From the NCBI GenBank assembly GCA_003279105.1, contig QCBO01000001.1, positions 186,001-250,000 of the forward strand: 64,000 nt of DNA, given 5' to 3'. The stretch is from Prochlorococcus sp. AG-347-I19 (GTDB lineage Bacteria; Cyanobacteriota; Cyanobacteriia; PCC-6307; Cyanobiaceae). A program made the translations under genes and the position numbers. The notes below the pieces were generated by a model that had not been told where the DNA came from, did not search any database, and saw only the letters and a program-made list of their open reading frames with translations. This document shows positions 1 through 9,350 of this stretch, piece by piece; position 1 is the first letter of the stretch, and the number at the start of each line of letters is the position of its first letter.

Positions 1-459
1 TCAAAAATTGGATACGAAAATTTAGAAAACATCAATGAAATACAAAGGCACGCTTTAGCTTGTCCTGCTTTACCACTTTGTGGTCTTGCAATGACTGAAG
101 CTGAAAGAATATTACCTGATGTATTAAAAAGGATTGAAAATTTACTATTGGATCTAAAAATACAAAAAACAATATTATTCAGAATGACTGGATGTCCGAA
201 TGGATGTACCAGACCTTATATGGCCGAATTAGCACTTGTTGGAAGTGGGCAAAACAAATACCAATTATGGTTGGGGGGAAGTAAAAATCTACAAAGGCTT
301 GCTAGACCATTTTTACAAAGAATGGAACTTAACGATCTAGAAAAAACTCTTCAACCATTATTTGATAATTGGAAGAGTAATTTGGATTTGGATTTCGGAG
401 ATTTTATAAACACTCAAGATGAAAATTATATATTGAATTTACTAAATAATAATCAATAG
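1..459 (+). CDS. sir: Ferredoxin-sulfite reductase, C-terminal part (cut by window start)
   Basis: The reading frame is open from base 1, so the 5' part lies outside the window. The visible 152 residues include [16 protein letters not shown] and [13 protein letters not shown], which carry the two cysteine pairs that hold the 4Fe-4S cluster bridged to siroheme in the sulfite/nitrite reductase family. The enzyme reduces sulfite to sulfide with electrons from ferredoxin for cysteine synthesis in the cytoplasm. Nitrite reductase (NirA) has the same motifs and cannot be fully excluded from this fragment, but the C-terminal [10 protein letters not shown] region suits sulfite reductase. It converges on the next gene with a 3-base gap. 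Confidence 0.85.
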   Translation, partial: SKIGYENLENINEIQRHALACPALPLCGLAMTEAERILPDVLKRIENLLLDLKIQKTILFRMTGCPNGCTRPYMAELALVGSGQNKYQLWLGGSKNLQRLARPFLQRMELNDLEKTLQPLFDNWKSNLDLDFGDFINTQDENYILNLLNNNQ

Positions 460-462
460 AAT

Positions 463-1146
463 TTAAATTTTTCCATAAAGGGCATTTGCTTTTTTATTTT
501 TCCAAGCCCATAATTGATCGCCATAACTAAAATGCCACCATTCATTAGGATGTTGAGCAAATCCGAGTTTAGTCATAATTTCCCTTAATAAAATTCTTCT
601 ACTATTCCAAATAATTTCTTCTTCATTCTTTGTGTTTGCATAAAAATAAGGATTTGAGGTCTCATCCATTTGATCAACCATGCTTCCCATTTCAACAAGA
701 TTTCCATCCTTATCTGATAAACAAACATCCAATGCACCCCCAGTTGAATGAGGGGGAGGACACCTAGCGTCATAAGAAGGGTATGCCCAAAATTTTTCAA
801 CTTTTTTTAAAATGGATGGATAAGATTGTATATTTTCAAAAGAAATATCAATATCGGATTTTTCACACTCTAATAAAAATGCTCTTTTAAACATAAATTC
901 CTGAACTTCTAAAGGTCGCCAACTGTCATAAATTAAAAGGTTAAAACTACTCTTTGATATCAAATAATCATTTACTTTTACTAATCTATTTACGACCTCC
1001 TCTCTTAATTTCCAAATACAAGTTTTATCTTTGTAAGGAGCTCCTAAATGAGAGTAAGGGTGGGGATCTAAAAACTTTAGGCAGCTGGGTATAGCTATTA
1101 ATTTATCTCCATTATCTTTAATTGGTATTTTATTCCAAATTTTCAA
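463..1146 (-). CDS. D-alanyl-D-alanine dipeptidase-like protein (VanX/DdpX, peptidase M15D)
   Basis: This 227-residue protein has the M15D zinc motif in the form PPPHSTGGALDVCL (His and Asp ligands) and the later EWWHFS (catalytic Glu, third His ligand). Family members cleave D-Ala-D-Ala; in bacteria without vancomycin resistance they are thought to recycle peptidoglycan fragments. I see no signal peptide, so a cytoplasmic place is likely. It is transcribed toward the sulfite reductase gene and lies 57 bases downstream of recG, so read-through from recG is possible. Length matches the family. Confidence 0.82.
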   Translation of the reverse strand: MKIWNKIPIKDNGDKLIAIPSCLKFLDPHPYSHLGAPYKDKTCIWKLREEVVNRLVKVNDYLISKSSFNLLIYDSWRPLEVQEFMFKRAFLLECEKSDIDISFENIQSYPSILKKVEKFWAYPSYDARCPPPHSTGGALDVCLSDKDGNLVEMGSMVDQMDETSNPYFYANTKNEEEIIWNSRRILLREIMTKLGFAQHPNEWWHFSYGDQLWAWKNKKANALYGKI

Positions 1147-1203
1147 TTGAAATTTGCAATTGATTTATAGTGGCATAAATATCAAAAATTACAATGATAG
1201 TTT

Positions 1204-3648
1204 TCAATTTAAAAAATCATGAATGAATTTATTATCAGAATTATCAATAAGTATATTCCTTAAAACAATATTTTCTTTTAAATCAGGATCATGACTAACA
1301 ATCTTAATAGCCTCTTCACGAGCCTTATCAATAAGAAATTTATTATTAGGTAAATTATCCAGCACAAAATCAGGCAATCCTGATTGTCTATATCCTAAAA
1401 TTTGCCCTGGTCCTCTAAGCTCCAAGTCTTTTTCAGCGATATAAAAGCCATCATTAGATTTTTGCAAAACACAAAGTCTTTTATTTTCTAATCCATTTTT
1501 ATCGGGGGTTACCAGATAACAAAAAGATTTAGTTGATCCTCTACCAACTCTCCCCCTTAATTGATGTAGTTGGGATAATCCAAATCTGTCCGAATTATAA
1601 ATAATCATAATTGTGGCATTAGGCACATCAATGCCAACCTCAATCACTGTGGTTGAAACCAATATATTAATTTCATTCTTTAAAAAAGAATTAATTACTT
1701 CATTTTTTTCTTGTGAACTTAATTTGCCATGTAATAATCCAACTTTTTTGTTATAAAAGACCTCTTCTGATAAATGTTTGAATGTTTTCTTTGCGGAGCT
1801 TAAATTCATTTTTTCTGAATCTTCTATAAGTGGCAAAATCACATAGGCTTGCTTTCCCCTATTGATTTCATCTTCAACAATCTTGAACAAGTTAGTTAAA
1901 TCATCTTCTGAAATTATTTTTGTTGTTATGGGAACTCTCCCTGGAGGGAGTTCTGTAATTTGACTCACATCTAAATCACCATAAATAGAAAGCGCAAGAG
2001 TTCTTGGAATTGGTGTTGCTGTCATTGATAACAAGTTAGTATTGTCTCCTTTATTTAGTAATCTATTTCTTTGAGTAACTCCAAATCTATGTTGTTCATC
2101 AATTACGACCATCCCTAATGTATTAAAGATGACTTTATCCTCAAATAATGCATGAGTACCTACTAGGATATCAACTAATCCATTATTCAAATTAGAGAAA
2201 ATTTCTTTTCTCTTTTTTTGAGGAGTATTCCCAGTAAGTAGTTCAACAGAAACTAAAAGGGGGTTCAAATATTTCAATAAATTTTTATAATGCTGTTCTG
2301 CCAATACCTCCGTTGGGACCATAAATGCACCTTGAAGGTTTTTTTCAATGACAAGTAAAAGAGACGCTATTGCAATTATGGTTTTACCGCTTCCAACATC
2401 TCCCTGAAGCAATCTAGACATTGGTGCGGGATTAGATAAATCTTTCTTAATTTCATTTAAAACATTTTCTTGAGATTTTGTTAATTCAAAAGGAAAATTA
2501 TTTAAAAATTCTTTTAATAAAGATTTCTTTTGAGGAAATTGTTGGGAAGTTACATTTTTATTCTTCTTTCTTTTTCTTAGTAGGAACTTTATTTGAAGTA
2601 GGAATAATTCATCAAAAACCAAGCGTTTTTTTGACTCAACAAGTGCCTGTTGAGTTGGTGGAAAATGAATATTAATCAACGACTCTCCCTTTGATAATAA
2701 AGATAATGAATCAAGTTGCTTTTTATTTAAAATTTCTGGATATTGCTTTGCATAAATTAGTACCTTTTTCATAAGTTTTATAAAACTCATATTTGATAAT
2801 GCTTCACCTAATGAATACAAGGGTAAAATTTTGCCTGAGAAATTAAAATTATCATTTTTATCCTTAAGAATTTCAATCTGTGGATCTACAAAAGTTTTGC
2901 CATACTCTGTCAATTTAACCTTACCGGAAATTGCTAATTTGGTGCCAGAACTATACAAAGATTTTTGAGATTTGAAGAAGGAGTAAGATCTAAATCTTCT
3001 TCCTAAAAAGAATTTTGTGACCTTTATTGAAGACGTTTCATCAGAAACTACAATATTCATTATTGATAAATTACTATTTTTTTTACTTTTATGTATATAA
3101 AATCTTTTAACGTTTGCGATGCACGTATATAAATTTTCTGGTTTTAAATTTATTATCTTGACTCTATTAGTATAGTCTAGATATGTTCGTGGGAAATAAT
3201 TAATTAGATCTTTTATATGAAATATCCCTAATTCATTAAGCTTATTTTTATAAACTTTTCCAACATTTTTTATTAATGAAATATCTGAATCAAAAGACAA
3301 ACTTGAATCAGCTTTATTCAGAAAAACATTATTAGAACTTTCTATTTCCAGAGTTTTACCTAGTTTATAAAGATTTTTTCTTGTATCTATAATTAACCTT
3401 TTTCTTTGATTTTCATCTAATTTATTGTATTTATAATATTTTTTAGAAAATTCATAAAATATACTTAAATATTCATCTGAGAGATTTAGATGATCTAATT
3501 TTTTTAATGATTCATGTAAATAATCATTAAAATATTTTTCTCGTCCTAAGGTATTAATAAATTTGTTTTCAGTTTCAATAGTAAGAGATTTTTGAAGAGG
3601 TCTTATCCAATCTTTAATTAATTTATAGTTATTCCCGCTAATAGTCAC
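1204..3648 (-). CDS. recG: ATP-dependent DNA helicase RecG
   Basis: An 814-residue superfamily 2 helicase. An N-terminal lineage-specific extension of about 115 residues precedes the wedge/OB region (LKPENLYTCIANVKRF). The helicase core shows LLQGDVGSGKT (Walker A), VIDEQHRFG (DEQH, motif II), SMTATPIPRT (motif III), VSTTVIEVGIDVPNA (motif V) and QLRGRVGRG (motif VI), all typical of RecG. RecG remodels stalled replication forks and branch-migrates Holliday junctions. The gene sits 22 bases downstream of the tsf-linked hypothetical gene, so it probably shares the rpsB-tsf transcript. The extended N-terminus is longer than in E. coli RecG (693 residues). Confidence 0.95.
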   Translation of the reverse strand: MTISGNNYKLIKDWIRPLQKSLTIETENKFINTLGREKYFNDYLHESLKKLDHLNLSDEYLSIFYEFSKKYYKYNKLDENQRKRLIIDTRKNLYKLGKTLEIESSNNVFLNKADSSLSFDSDISLIKNVGKVYKNKLNELGIFHIKDLINYFPRTYLDYTNRVKIINLKPENLYTCIANVKRFYIHKSKKNSNLSIMNIVVSDETSSIKVTKFFLGRRFRSYSFFKSQKSLYSSGTKLAISGKVKLTEYGKTFVDPQIEILKDKNDNFNFSGKILPLYSLGEALSNMSFIKLMKKVLIYAKQYPEILNKKQLDSLSLLSKGESLINIHFPPTQQALVESKKRLVFDELFLLQIKFLLRKRKKNKNVTSQQFPQKKSLLKEFLNNFPFELTKSQENVLNEIKKDLSNPAPMSRLLQGDVGSGKTIIAIASLLLVIEKNLQGAFMVPTEVLAEQHYKNLLKYLNPLLVSVELLTGNTPQKKRKEIFSNLNNGLVDILVGTHALFEDKVIFNTLGMVVIDEQHRFGVTQRNRLLNKGDNTNLLSMTATPIPRTLALSIYGDLDVSQITELPPGRVPITTKIISEDDLTNLFKIVEDEINRGKQAYVILPLIEDSEKMNLSSAKKTFKHLSEEVFYNKKVGLLHGKLSSQEKNEVINSFLKNEINILVSTTVIEVGIDVPNATIMIIYNSDRFGLSQLHQLRGRVGRGSTKSFCYLVTPDKNGLENKRLCVLQKSNDGFYIAEKDLELRGPGQILGYRQSGLPDFVLDNLPNNKFLIDKAREEAIKIVSHDPDLKENIVLRNILIDNSDNKFIHDFLN

Positions 3649-3670
3649 ATTTGAAAAAAGAATTATTTTT

Positions 3671-4756
3671 TCAACGTATTTTATTCAAAGTTATTTCTTT
3701 TTGCCTCCAATATGTCTCTTTTTTAATCAAACGCTGAAATTGATTTTTTAGCTCATTTATTTTGTTCCTTTGAATAGAAAGATTTAAATTTTTAAATTCT
3801 AACTCAACAGTAGATATATTGAAGAAAATAATGCTTGGAAAGTTATTGCCGATTAATGACGACCGATTTAAGTTAAATTCAAAGTTAATAACAAAAGGAT
3901 GTGGATGTTTTATCATAAAATTTTTACCTAGTAAGTAATCAAAGGAGTCTTTAGATATAATCTTTTTTATTAGATTTGCCTTGAATAATTCTTGGTTAAT
4001 ATTATATGAAAGATTCAATAGTAAATTTTCCAATGACTTGTCTATTAAATCAAAATTATTAAGAATCTGATTTTTCGGTAAATTATCCATTTGATTGATA
4101 TTTTCTTTTTCTTGATATCTTGGTTTTTCTACCTTTTCTTCTCCTATTAATTCAAGTAAGGAGGAAATAAATTGTTTTTCAACTCCCAAATTTGCAAACA
4201 TATTGTTTATAGATAAATAATTATTTTGGTAGTTATTATCTAAATCAAGTGATACGAATCTCTCATAATTATTAGCTAAATAGTATTCAGAAGTATTTGA
4301 GAAGTCTTCAGTAATCTCGAACTGAGTAGGTTCTTTTAATGGAAAACCATCTTCATATTGAAACTTTTCTTTTTGATCTTCCCTTATTTTTGTGGAACTA
4401 TCAAAAATAGTAAAATTAATTTCCTTATTTATATTTTTTTCAATTTCATTTATCTTTAATTGTTCTACTGTTAAAAAGGGCAAATTCATAAATATTAATT
4501 TACTTATTTTTTTTTCAAAAAGACTATAGAATTCATTTTCCTTTAAGAAATTATCATTAATTGTTGGATAACTATATATTTGATTAAGACCTTTTTCTAC
4601 AGAAATGAAAAGTAGATCTCTTACAAGATTAAGATAAAGTTCATATTCCCTATAGATATTTCTATTTAATATTTTTTTTTGTATGTCTGCTCTCTCTAAT
4701 TGAGAGTTAATTTTATCTATATCTATGTAATTATTGAAATTATTCAAATCATTCAA
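3671..4756 (-). CDS. Uncharacterised protein between tsf and recG
   Basis: I do not recognise a domain in this 361-residue protein. It is rich in Asn, Lys, Ile and Glu, has no signal peptide or membrane segment, and looks predominantly helical in the N-terminal third. It starts 4 bases after the tsf stop and ends 22 bases before recG, so it is almost certainly cotranscribed with both. The position suggests a cytoplasmic housekeeping role, but this is only inference from context. Confidence 0.75.
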   Translation of the reverse strand: MNDLNNFNNYIDIDKINSQLERADIQKKILNRNIYREYELYLNLVRDLLFISVEKGLNQIYSYPTINDNFLKENEFYSLFEKKISKLIFMNLPFLTVEQLKINEIEKNINKEINFTIFDSSTKIREDQKEKFQYEDGFPLKEPTQFEITEDFSNTSEYYLANNYERFVSLDLDNNYQNNYLSINNMFANLGVEKQFISSLLELIGEEKVEKPRYQEKENINQMDNLPKNQILNNFDLIDKSLENLLLNLSYNINQELFKANLIKKIISKDSFDYLLGKNFMIKHPHPFVINFEFNLNRSSLIGNNFPSIIFFNISTVELEFKNLNLSIQRNKINELKNQFQRLIKKETYWRQKEITLNKIR

Positions 4757-4760
4757 ATGG

Positions 4761-5417
4761 CTAGTTTGTTTTCATTGATGCGACTTCTTCAGCAAAGTCC
4801 ATCTGATTTTTTTCGATACCTTCACCCAATGTATATCTTGTAAAGCGTCTTACTTTGATATTTTCCCCAATTTTTGCAGCTGCTTGTTTAACAAGATCCT
4901 CAACTGTTAGAGAACTATCTTTAATGTAGGGTTGTGAAAGCAAAACAAGCTCACTAAGTCTTTTTGCTATTCTCCCTTCAACTATTTTTTCTTTAATTTG
5001 CTCTGGTTTTCCAGATAAATCATCCCTACCCATTTCAATCTGTTTTTCTTTTTCCACAACATCTTCTGGTATTTCATCAATTGATACATACTCAACATTT
5101 GGGCATGCTGCTACTTGCATTGATACATCCTTCAAAAGAGATTGGAATATATCACCTCTAGCAACGAAATCAGTTTCACAATTTAACTCTAGTAAAACTC
5201 CGACTCTTGATCCAGTATGTATATAACTACCAATTGACCCTTCGGCCGCTACTCTTCCTGATTTCTTTTCAGCACTAGCTATACCTTTCTTTCTTAACCA
5301 TTCCAAAGCTTTATCTAGATTTCCTTCAGTTTCGTTAAGTGCTTTTTTGCAGTCCATCATTCCTGCGCCAGTTTTGTCTCTAAGATCTTTTACAAGTTTT
5401 GCTGTAATGTTTCCCAT
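4761..5417 (-). CDS. tsf: Translation elongation factor Ts
   Basis: The 218-residue protein begins with [20 protein letters not shown] and continues [22 protein letters not shown], the UBA-like N-terminal domain and TGAGMMDCK signature of EF-Ts. [15 protein letters not shown] is the second family signature in the core domain. EF-Ts exchanges GDP for GTP on EF-Tu. The protein is short because cyanobacterial EF-Ts has a single core repeat, as here. It lies 43 bases after rpsB in the usual rpsB-tsf order. Confidence 0.97.
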   Translation of the reverse strand: MGNITAKLVKDLRDKTGAGMMDCKKALNETEGNLDKALEWLRKKGIASAEKKSGRVAAEGSIGSYIHTGSRVGVLLELNCETDFVARGDIFQSLLKDVSMQVAACPNVEYVSIDEIPEDVVEKEKQIEMGRDDLSGKPEQIKEKIVEGRIAKRLSELVLLSQPYIKDSSLTVEDLVKQAAAKIGENIKVRRFTRYTLGEGIEKNQMDFAEEVASMKTN

Positions 5418-5460
5418 TTGAATTAATAAAAAAAGTGATTAATAAGTTTTAAATTTGAAT

Positions 5461-6165
5461 TTAATTCTTTCTTTCGGCATTAGAGCCCTTTCTACCCTCA
5501 TTTATGGCATCTGCAAGTCTTCCTAAAATAAGTTGCACAGATCTAACGGCATCATCGTTACAAGGAATTGGAACTTCACACAAATCCGGATCGCAATTTG
5601 TATCCAACATTGATACTAATGAGATATCTAATTTTCTAGCTTCTAATACTGCATTAGATTCTCTTCTCTGATCAACCAATACGACTACATCTGGTAATCT
5701 TCTCATACCCTTAAGTCCACCTAAATATTTTTGTAATCTTTCAAGTTCTCGCCTTAATACTGCAGCTTCTTTTTTTGGCCTCATTGCTATTGAACCACTA
5801 CTTTCCATTCTTTCTAGATCCTTTAATCTTTCAATCCTAGCTTTCATTGTTGTCCAATTAGTCAACATCCCTCCAAGCCATCTTTGATTTACATACGCAG
5901 CTCCACAGCGTGTAGCTTCCTGAGCTACTACATCTGATGCTTGTTTTTTTGTCCCGACAAATAAAAAACGTTTACCGCTTTTTGCAGCGTTTCTCGTCCA
6001 TTTATATGCATTGTTCATACACAATGCTGTTTTTACAAGATCAATAATATGAACTCCATTTCTCGCGCAATATATATACTTAGACATTTTGGGATTCCAA
6101 CGTCTAGTTTGATGCCCAAAATGAGCACCAGCTTCCATCATTTCTGATAGTGATACAACAGCCAT
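5461..6165 (-). CDS. rpsB: 30S ribosomal protein S2
   Basis: A 234-residue protein with the S2 signatures [17 protein letters not shown] near the N-terminus, [11 protein letters not shown], and [19 protein letters not shown] plus [11 protein letters not shown] toward the C-terminus. S2 joins the small subunit late and contacts S1. The gene heads the minus-strand block rpsB-tsf-hypothetical-recG. Its start at 6165 is preceded by an unusual structured leader (separate entry) that also contains the only GGAGG-like ribosome-binding sequence, about 24 bases upstream of the start codon, further than normal. Confidence 0.97.
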   Translation of the reverse strand: MAVVSLSEMMEAGAHFGHQTRRWNPKMSKYIYCARNGVHIIDLVKTALCMNNAYKWTRNAAKSGKRFLFVGTKKQASDVVAQEATRCGAAYVNQRWLGGMLTNWTTMKARIERLKDLERMESSGSIAMRPKKEAAVLRRELERLQKYLGGLKGMRRLPDVVVLVDQRRESNAVLEARKLDISLVSMLDTNCDPDLCEVPIPCNDDAVRSVQLILGRLADAINEGRKGSNAERKN

Positions 6166-6176
6166 AATTTAAATAG

Positions 6177-6240
6177 GTTTCGGGTTAGCCTCCATCTGAC
6201 GGGGAATTAATATTAATAATTCACCCGAAACTGTCAGATG
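6177..6240 (-). promoter_or_regulatory. rpsB leader with interleaved inverted repeats (probable pseudoknot)
   Basis: Read on the minus strand, CATCTGAC (6240-6233) is complementary to GTCAGATG (6200-6193), and GTTTCGGGT (6231-6223) is perfectly complementary to ACCCGAAAC (6185-6177). The two pairings interleave, so together they make an H-type pseudoknot of 8 and 9 base pairs. A third local stem, GAATTA with TAATTC, fits inside the loop; extended by GGG with CCC it would compete with the second stem. The last arm ends 11 bases before the rpsB start codon, and the GGAGG sits within the fold. Ribosomal protein autoregulation through such leaders is known for S2 in gammaproteobacteria; control by S2 here is inference. 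Confidence 0.6.
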
Positions 6241-6294
6241 TGTGAAATTTTATTTCATCCATTCTAGCAAGTGATGTGTATTTCTTAAAGTTTT

Positions 6295-7206
6295 TTATCT
6301 TGATTTGGTTAACTGTTTAATGTAAATCATATTTAAAGGGATCCTAAGTATCTCAAGTGCAAGTCTATTTCTTCTTATATTTACTAGGAACCTTAACAAA
6401 GGAAGGATTCTATCAATACTGATAAATCCTCCCAAGCAAAGAATTTGCCAAAGAAAATTATGGAGAGGAGTTAATTGAATCATTAATCTAACCCTTAAAT
6501 TTGGGTGTTTTTTATAAAACACTAAAGCCATTTTTGCTCTCTCTTTTTCTTGAGCTATTAATGAATCTATCTGTTCGCAATTAAATGGCGGATGCCAATG
6601 AAAACCTACTGCATTTGGGCATTTAATTAATTTTGTCCCAATTTTTTTTAATCTTTCTCCAAGTTCTAAATCCTCCCAACCGTAAAGACTAAAAGAAGTA
6701 TCAAATAATCCCACACTTAAAATTAATTCTTTTGATATCGCTACATTCCCAGTTGCAAAGTATGCAAAAGAAGTGTCCATTATTTTATGTTTTTCACTCT
6801 GAGGATTTAGAAAATTAGATGTATTGACTACAGAGCCATAGGTAAAACATTTTTTATCATTTTTTTTCCAATAGACAAGTAATTTTTCTACATGGCAATT
6901 TATAAAATTGTCTAAAACAATAAGATCACTATCAATGAATATAATAATTTCATATTTTGATTTTATTACTCCCAGATTTCTTCCAAGTGCAGGCCCTCCA
7001 TGTTCTTGCTGAAATAGAAGCACGTGTGGGAGATTAGCTTTGTTTTTATTTATCCAAGAGGTTGTCCCGTCTGTTGATCCATCATCAACTACTATTACTT
7101 CATAATTACTGATATTTGTATTTAATTTTTGATTCTCAAGCGCAAATAGACATTTCTCTAATATGGGTAATCTATTGTAAGTCGGTATAACAATACTTAC
7201 ATTCAT
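6295..7206 (-). CDS. Family 2 glycosyltransferase
   Basis: The 303-residue protein starts with VSIVIPTYNRLPILEKCL and has EVIVVDDGSTDGT (nucleotide-binding Asp pair), IIFIDSDLIVLDNF (DxD-type metal site) and a downstream SLYGWEDLELGERL motif containing the ED acceptor/catalytic signature of GT-A enzymes. No membrane helix is clear, though a mildly hydrophobic C-terminus could touch the membrane. It probably adds sugars to a surface polysaccharide or glycolipid; the acceptor cannot be inferred. It stands alone between rpsB and a small basic protein gene. Confidence 0.85.
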   Translation of the reverse strand: MNVSIVIPTYNRLPILEKCLFALENQKLNTNISNYEVIVVDDGSTDGTTSWINKNKANLPHVLLFQQEHGGPALGRNLGVIKSKYEIIIFIDSDLIVLDNFINCHVEKLLVYWKKNDKKCFTYGSVVNTSNFLNPQSEKHKIMDTSFAYFATGNVAISKELILSVGLFDTSFSLYGWEDLELGERLKKIGTKLIKCPNAVGFHWHPPFNCEQIDSLIAQEKERAKMALVFYKKHPNLRVRLMIQLTPLHNFLWQILCLGGFISIDRILPLLRFLVNIRRNRLALEILRIPLNMIYIKQLTKSR

Positions 7207-7267
7207 GATTATTTCTTAAATATGCATAATATATTGAATTTCAAAAGATAAAAATAAAAGATATTCT

Positions 7268-7417
7268 TTAATCAGCTGCACCGCCATTATTTGCAGTACC
7301 TGTAACGTTTCCACCATCAGGTCTTCCATCGGTTCTTAATTTCCTTTTTTTGAATTTTCTAGCATAGGCTCTATTACGTTCCTGCTTTTCTTTTTTTAAA
7401 TTCCTTCTCTTAGACAT
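7268..7417 (-). CDS. Small basic protein, 49 residues
   Basis: A short open frame starting ATG at 7417 encodes a very basic N-terminal half (MSKRRNLKKEKQERNRAYAR) and a Gly/Asn-rich tail ending in GGAAD. The lysine/arginine content suggests nucleic-acid binding or ribosome association, but I recognise no family. It lies 18 bases downstream of the DevA-like ATPase gene stop on the opposite side of its reading direction (that is, upstream of nothing else on the minus strand before the glycosyltransferase) and may be the last gene of the exporter transcript. Confidence 0.6.
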   Translation of the reverse strand: MSKRRNLKKEKQERNRAYARKFKKRKLRTDGRPDGGNVTGTANNGGAAD

Positions 7418-7435
7418 AAAATTTTTAACTTTTAA

Positions 7436-8164
7436 TTATATTAGCTCACTATGAGCACTATATATTTTACCATCTTCCATATTTAATATCCTATCAGCCA
7501 TATCAGAAATTCTTGGATCATGCGTCACCATAAGTACAGAACAATTTTGCTCTTTTGCTAGTTTCCTTAAAAGGGTTACTATTTCTCTTCCAGTGACGCT
7601 ATCTAAAGCAGAAGTGGGCTCATCAGCTAATAAAAGTTTTGGGTTAGCAGACAAAGCTCGAGCAATTGCTACTCTTTGTTTTTGCCCACCAGATAAGTCA
7701 TTTGGCAACTTTTTATGATGTTCTTCTAATCCTACTGCTGACAACCAATTCCGTGCTATTTCACGTCTTTGCAAATATGTTAAACCTTTTATTAAATCGG
7801 CACCCATCTGGACATTTTGTTCTGCTGTCAAACATCTCAAAAGATTGTGACCTTGAAAAATCATTCCAATACTTCTTCTAAGAATCTGACGAGTTTTCCT
7901 TGATGCTCCATTTAACTGATTATTTAATACAGTTAAATTCCCACTTTGACAGGTTCTCAAGGCACCAATTAATGTTAAAAGAGTCGTTTTACCACATCCA
8001 GAAGGTCCTTTCAAAAGAACCAACTCTCCTTTATCAATATTTAAATTCACGTCATTAAGAACTTGTTTTTTATTCTCATTTTTTCCATAAAAGTGACTCA
8101 AATTATTTATTGAGACTGTTTTAACGTTTTTAACATTATTTTTTAATTTCTTAGCTTTAACCAT
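7436..8164 (-). CDS. devA: DevA-type ABC exporter ATP-binding protein
   Basis: A 242-residue ABC ATPase with Walker A GPSGCGKTTL, signature LSGGQKQRVAIARA, Walker B LLLADEPTSALD and the switch His in VMVTHDPR. It belongs to the LolD/MacB-like group, and the cyanobacterial subgroup is DevA. It would power the exporter formed with the DevC- and DevB-like proteins encoded directly upstream; the gap to devC is 13 bases. Named by family; heterocyst glycolipid export does not apply to a unicellular host, so the substrate is unknown. Confidence 0.85.
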   Translation of the reverse strand: MVKAKKLKNNVKNVKTVSINNLSHFYGKNENKKQVLNDVNLNIDKGELVLLKGPSGCGKTTLLTLIGALRTCQSGNLTVLNNQLNGASRKTRQILRRSIGMIFQGHNLLRCLTAEQNVQMGADLIKGLTYLQRREIARNWLSAVGLEEHHKKLPNDLSGGQKQRVAIARALSANPKLLLADEPTSALDSVTGREIVTLLRKLAKEQNCSVLMVTHDPRISDMADRILNMEDGKIYSAHSELI

Positions 8165-8177
8165 TTATCTTCAATTA

Positions 8178-9350
8178 TTAAAAAATTTCGGCAGGATCAG
8201 CGTCAACTAATTTACGCATCGCAACAGCAGCGGACCCCATACACATGACTAAAACTAATACGAAAATTAAAATAGTTTTATCTGCATCCATTATTATTGG
8301 GAGTTTAGTAGAACTTCTTATGACTGAGTAAAGTATTTGACCAGAGAAATAAGCAGGTAAATAACCAAACAATGCCAACAAAAACCCCTCTCTAGCTACA
8401 ACAAAGAAAAGGGACTTAAGTCTATACCCCATTGCCAATAAGGTGGCGTACTCTGGGAGGTGATCTGTAACGTCACTATAAAGAATTTGATAAACGACCA
8501 CGCACCCTACAACGAAACCCATCAATGCTCCCAAACTAAATATAAAACCTATTGCAGTACTATTTTTCCAATAATTCTTCTCAAATTCTATAAATTGATT
8601 TTTAGTAAGAACCCTAACATCATTTGGGAGTGAGTTATTTAATATCCTTGAAATCGATTTAGGATCGGATCCTTTTTTTAGCTTTACCAAACCAATTTCT
8701 ATACTGCCAGGAGGATTAGCAGGAAAAAGTCTTAAGAAGGTTTCTCGACTAGTTATCAAATTACCATCTGCACCAAAAGATGGTCCCAACTCCACAAGTC
8801 CCTCAACAATTACTCTTTTCCCAGCAACCTCAGTCTCAACTTTTTTTTCAGATAAGAACCATTCTTCAATAGGTCCAAATTCAGGTCTAGATAGTTTGTC
8901 AAAAAGAACTCTTGATGGATTTCTCAATTTATAAGCTTTCTTTGAGAAACCCTCATCTAAAAGAAGTGAATCAGAGGGATTAAAACCTAATGCAAGTATT
9001 GATCTAGTTTTAAGATTTTCGGGATTTCTCCAAAGTAAATAATTTAGATTAACGGGAGCAGTTTTTTCAACATCTTCTACAGCGAGAGTTTGAATTAACC
9101 TTCTTTTTGGGAATCCACTCATGCTTATAGAACTTTTTGATCTGGGACTTATCAAAACAAGATCGGCATCTAGAAGTTTATGAATAGTTACGCTCGTGTC
9201 AAATAAACCATCTCTAAAACCTAATTGCATAAACATCAAGATCCCTGCAAAACTGATTCCAGCAATAGCAACTGCTAATCTTAATGGTTGCCTAGTTAAT
9301 AACAACCAAGCTAATGGAATTTTTCTAAATTTTAAAAAAGAAAAACTCAT
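8178..9350 (-). CDS. devC: DevC-type ABC exporter permease
   Basis: A 390-residue FtsX/MacB-fold permease: one N-terminal membrane segment (LRLAVAIAGISFAGILMFMQLGF, about residues 23-45), a large periplasmic domain, then three C-terminal membrane helices (about 265-390). The opening LAWLLLTRQPLRLAVA and the loop around YATLLAMGYR are typical of DevC. The gene overlaps devB by 4 bases, indicating translational coupling. It would form the membrane channel of a DevBCA efflux complex that needs a TolC-type outer-membrane partner, which is not in this window. Confidence 0.85.
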   Translation of the reverse strand: MSFSFLKFRKIPLAWLLLTRQPLRLAVAIAGISFAGILMFMQLGFRDGLFDTSVTIHKLLDADLVLISPRSKSSISMSGFPKRRLIQTLAVEDVEKTAPVNLNYLLWRNPENLKTRSILALGFNPSDSLLLDEGFSKKAYKLRNPSRVLFDKLSRPEFGPIEEWFLSEKKVETEVAGKRVIVEGLVELGPSFGADGNLITSRETFLRLFPANPPGSIEIGLVKLKKGSDPKSISRILNNSLPNDVRVLTKNQFIEFEKNYWKNSTAIGFIFSLGALMGFVVGCVVVYQILYSDVTDHLPEYATLLAMGYRLKSLFFVVAREGFLLALFGYLPAYFSGQILYSVIRSSTKLPIIMDADKTILIFVLVLVMCMGSAAVAMRKLVDADPAEIF

